From the NCBI GenBank assembly GCA_937901625.1, contig CALDIE010000080.1, positions 1-24,595 of the forward strand: DNA of 24,595 bases. Reading direction: 5' to 3'. Below, one piece after another: positions 22,309 through 24,595 of this stretch. This stretch comes from an uncultured Lachnospiraceae bacterium (lineage in GTDB: Bacteria > Bacillota > Clostridia > Lachnospirales > Lachnospiraceae). The notes below the pieces were generated by a model. That model did not search any database. It saw nothing but the letters and a program-made list of their open reading frames with translations, and was not told where the DNA came from. Every line of letters begins with the position of its first letter. Position 1 is the stretch's first letter. Position numbers and translations under genes: made by a program.

Positions 22309-23601
22309 CTACAGCCGGTAGACCACCTGTCCGTCTGAGATGGTATAGCGTACCAGACCCTTTAACTTCCATCCGGTAAAAGGCGTATTATCCGCCTTGG
22401 AGAAATACTCTCCGGGAACATAATCCGCGTTATCATCAAAGATCACAATATCCGCAGGCTTCCCTTCCGCCAGTACGCCGCCGTTCAGGTGATAGATCCT
22501 TGCCGGTCCGGTACTCATGCGGTCGATCAACTGCTCCATCGTCAGATATCCTTTTTTCACCAGCTCCGTGATCCCCAGGGCAAGGGATGTCTCCAAACCG
22601 GTGATCCCGCTCGGCGCTTTGGTCAGATTTTCGGGATCTCCCACTTTCTTTTCATTGGCGTGATGCGGCGCGTGATCCGTAGCGATCATCTCGATCGTCC
22701 CGTCCTGCAAGCCGCGGATGATGGCCATGCGGTCCTCCTTTGTCCGGATGGGCGGATTCATCTTGGCGTTGGTACCATAGCGGATCGCAGCCTCCTCGGT
22801 AAGTGTAAAGTGGTGCGGCGTTGCCTCCGCGTGTATATTGCCGGCCTTCGTTCTCCCCTGTCTTACCAGTTCCACGCCTTCCGCCGTGCTGATATGCTGG
22901 ATATCGATATCCGCGCCGGTCTCTAAAGCCAGCTCGATATCCCTTTCGATCATCACGATCTCTGCCTGACGGTCGGCTCCGTATATGCCATAATGTTCGG
23001 AAGCCTTTCCGTGGTTATAGCCGGGGTTCTTTACATACGCCGGATCCTCCTCGTGGAAACTGATGGGAACGCCCAGACGCTTTACTTCCTTCATAGCTTC
23101 CCTGACCAGTTCCTCATCCATGATCGGCTTGCCGTCGTCGGTAAATCCGATGGCGCCGGCATCGTAGAGAGACTGCATATCCGTCATCTTCTCTCCCATC
23201 ATCCCATAGGTCACATTAGCGGTGGAATAAACATGTATATCCGTCTTTTCGGCACGGTCCTTTACGTACTCTAATGTCTCCACGCTGTCGATCGTCGGCA
23301 CCGTATTGGCCATCATCACGACCGAAGTAAATCCCCCGTGCGCTGCTGCCTTCGCGCCGGTAAAGATATCCTCCTTGTGCGTCTGCCCCGGATCACGGAA
23401 ATGTACATGAACATCGATCAGACCGGGAGCCACGATCAGCCCCGTCGCGTCGATCACCCGGATCCCTTCCTCCGCTGTAACGATTTCCTCTGCCGGACCC
23501 ATCTTTTCGATCAAGCCGTCCTTAATGAAGATATCCATTACGCCGCTCTTTCCCGCAGGGTTTACCACGTTCGCGTTTTTAATCAACATCCGTTCACTCA
23601 T
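22309..23601 (-). CDS. pyrC: Dihydroorotase, class I
   Basis: Zn enzyme cyclising carbamoyl-aspartate to dihydroorotate, 430 residues as usual for class I. Metal ligands are visible: His65 and His67 in DVHVHFRDPG (63-72), Asp155/156 in FTDDGKP (bridging Asp of class I), His183 in FHEED, His236 in QHIS, and Asp309 in IATDHAPHH (306-314). The N-terminal beta-sandwich is present. GGAAGGAG precedes the ATG. It is followed by pyrK and pyrD, so the window holds steps three and four of UMP synthesis. Confidence 0.96.
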   Translation of the reverse strand: MSERMLIKNANVVNPAGKSGVMDIFIKDGLIEKMGPAEEIVTAEEGIRVIDATGLIVAPGLIDVHVHFRDPGQTHKEDIFTGAKAAAHGGFTSVVMMANTVPTIDSVETLEYVKDRAEKTDIHVYSTANVTYGMMGEKMTDMQSLYDAGAIGFTDDGKPIMDEELVREAMKEVKRLGVPISFHEEDPAYVKNPGYNHGKASEHYGIYGADRQAEIVMIERDIELALETGADIDIQHISTAEGVELVRQGRTKAGNIHAEATPHHFTLTEEAAIRYGTNAKMNPPIRTKEDRMAIIRGLQDGTIEMIATDHAPHHANEKKVGDPENLTKAPSGITGLETSLALGITELVKKGYLTMEQLIDRMSTGPARIYHLNGGVLAEGKPADIVIFDDNADYVPGEYFSKADNTPFTGWKLKGLVRYTISDGQVVYRL

Positions 23602-23622
23602 TGTTTTCTCCTTCCGATATAT

Positions 23623-24522
23623 TTATCGTTCTCCCTTGCACCACTGTGCCAGGCGTCTTTTCAATTCCTCATAACGCAGGCGTTTTTCTTCCTTTGCGAA
23701 GTGAACCGCCCTCTCCTGCAAGGGGTTGTCCGTATAATCCAGCACCTCATCTCCAAACTGCTCGCTCGTTAAGTCAAAGACGCGCTCCCCCACCACGTTG
23801 TAACAATGGTAGTTTCCGCCGGGGCGCAGGATCCCTCGCACTTCTCCGCCAAAAATATCCTGTGCCAGAAAAGCGGTGATGGAGCACTGCCCGAGAGTGC
23901 GGTTTTCTTTATTCCATCCGCCTCTCATCCTCGGCGCGCAGGTTTGGGCATCCCAGCAATCCGCCAGCGCGTCATAGAGATCCAACGGTGTTCTGATCTG
24001 CGGATAGGTATCCGTAAGTGCGAAACAATCCGCCTTTTCCCATCCGTAAAAGGAATACAGTTTCATCTCCATTACGGTTTTTAACGGTTTAAATCCCATA
24101 TGATCGTAGAAGGCGACGGCAGGATCATTGCCTGTCCAGACATTTAAAGTCAGACGGTCGTACCCTTCTTTTGCCGCCCAGTTGCGCACATACGCGCAGA
24201 GCTCTGATGCCACGTGGCGCCCTCTGGCCTTTTCATCCACGCATATATCGTCGATATAGATCATCTTATCGTCCCGGAAGTTGTTCGCTCCAAAGGTATT
24301 TTCCACCACCAGAAAGGCGTACCCAAGTACCTCATCCTCCTCGTCCGTATAAACAAAGACCGGCGTATCCTCCCTGCCCAGGATCTCCTTAAGCTCTTCA
24401 TCCGTATATTTTTTCTTTCCGGAGATAAACAGATCCGGACGTATATCCGCATGTACCTGATTTACCTGATACAACAGCCTGTCCAACCCCGGGATATCCT
24501 TTTTTATCGCTCTTCTTATCAT
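23623..24522 (-). CDS. GNAT acetyltransferase fused to a YunG-like domain
   Basis: A 299-residue fusion. Residues 1-155 are a GNAT fold: IRRAIKKDIPGL start, YIDDICVDEKARGRHVASEL (89-108) with the acetyl-CoA loop ARGRHVA (99-105), and NPAVAFY-like NDPAVAFYDHMGF (132-144). Residues 180-280 resemble YunG proteins: DCWDAQTCAPRM, LGQCSITAFLAQDIFGGEV (210-228) and FDLTSEQF (249-256). The acceptor substrate is unknown, and the YunG domain has no established activity. The frame runs 21 codons further upstream to an ATG at 24585, without a ribosome binding site; I prefer 24522, where family homology begins, with GGAGG 14 nt upstream. A 22-bp gap to pyrC suggests co-transcription. Confidence 0.8.
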   Translation of the reverse strand: MIRRAIKKDIPGLDRLLYQVNQVHADIRPDLFISGKKKYTDEELKEILGREDTPVFVYTDEEDEVLGYAFLVVENTFGANNFRDDKMIYIDDICVDEKARGRHVASELCAYVRNWAAKEGYDRLTLNVWTGNDPAVAFYDHMGFKPLKTVMEMKLYSFYGWEKADCFALTDTYPQIRTPLDLYDALADCWDAQTCAPRMRGGWNKENRTLGQCSITAFLAQDIFGGEVRGILRPGGNYHCYNVVGERVFDLTSEQFGDEVLDYTDNPLQERAVHFAKEEKRLRYEELKRRLAQWCKGER

Positions 24523-24595
24523 ACCGTTTCTTAAAACCTCCGTTTTGCAGTATCGTGTGTTTATCTGTATCCGGAATCCGTTCATAAGTATAGCA

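Overview
The window looks like one end of a metagenome or draft-genome contig from a Gram-positive anaerobe of the Clostridia, most likely a Lachnospiraceae member. This rests on consensus Shine-Dalgarno sites, lipoprotein signal peptides, a Clostridia-type type IV prepilin, a class 1B dihydroorotate dehydrogenase with PyrK, 7TM-PAS signalling proteins, and GC content near 50% by eye with AT-rich intergenic gaps. Bases 1-26 are not biological: they match an Illumina TruSeq adapter and truncate the first gene. Except for one gene (the diguanylate cyclase at 1192), everything is on the minus strand.

Region 1 (1-2565) is a cyclic-di-GMP locus. A 3'-truncated type IV prepilin lies behind a class I c-di-GMP (GEMM-I) riboswitch with a rho-independent terminator as expression platform. 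A PAS-GGDEF-GAF-like diguanylate cyclase is transcribed divergently from a clear sigma-A promoter, with two 24-bp direct repeats just upstream. Region 2 (2578-6141) is a tight three-gene cassette: alpha/beta hydrolase, a membrane-anchored MurF-like Mur ligase, and a D-Ala-D-Ala ligase. The last two presumably make and attach the D-Ala-D-Ala end of the peptidoglycan stem. Region 3 (6412-7505) is a zinc/manganese-type binding lipoprotein behind a consensus promoter overlapped by a 21-bp palindrome that resembles a Fur-family (Zur-like) operator.

Region 4 (7524-10617) is a second c-di-GMP locus: a 7TM protein with degenerate GGDEF and intact EAL domains, overlapping by one base a 7TM-PAS protein that has no recognisable output domain. 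Region 5 (10794-17745) is a complete branched-chain-amino-acid-type ABC transporter (livK-H-M-G-F) followed by a SulP anion permease. livK has a long leader with a terminator-like hairpin, and a perfect 12-bp hairpin separates livK from livH.

Region 6 (17778-24522) holds a DUF3298 lipoprotein, a cytidylate kinase-like protein, pyrD, pyrK, pyrC and a GNAT acetyltransferase fused to a YunG-like domain; transcription runs from high to low coordinates. A ~200-bp hairpin-rich non-coding element separates pyrK from pyrD. Its 59-bp palindromic core has a diverged second copy at 6204-6257, in the 5' UTR of the hydrolase/murF/ddl cassette. This dispersed palindromic element and the riboswitch-controlled pilin are the most interesting items here. 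I see no CRISPR array, tRNA, rRNA, transposase or prophage gene.
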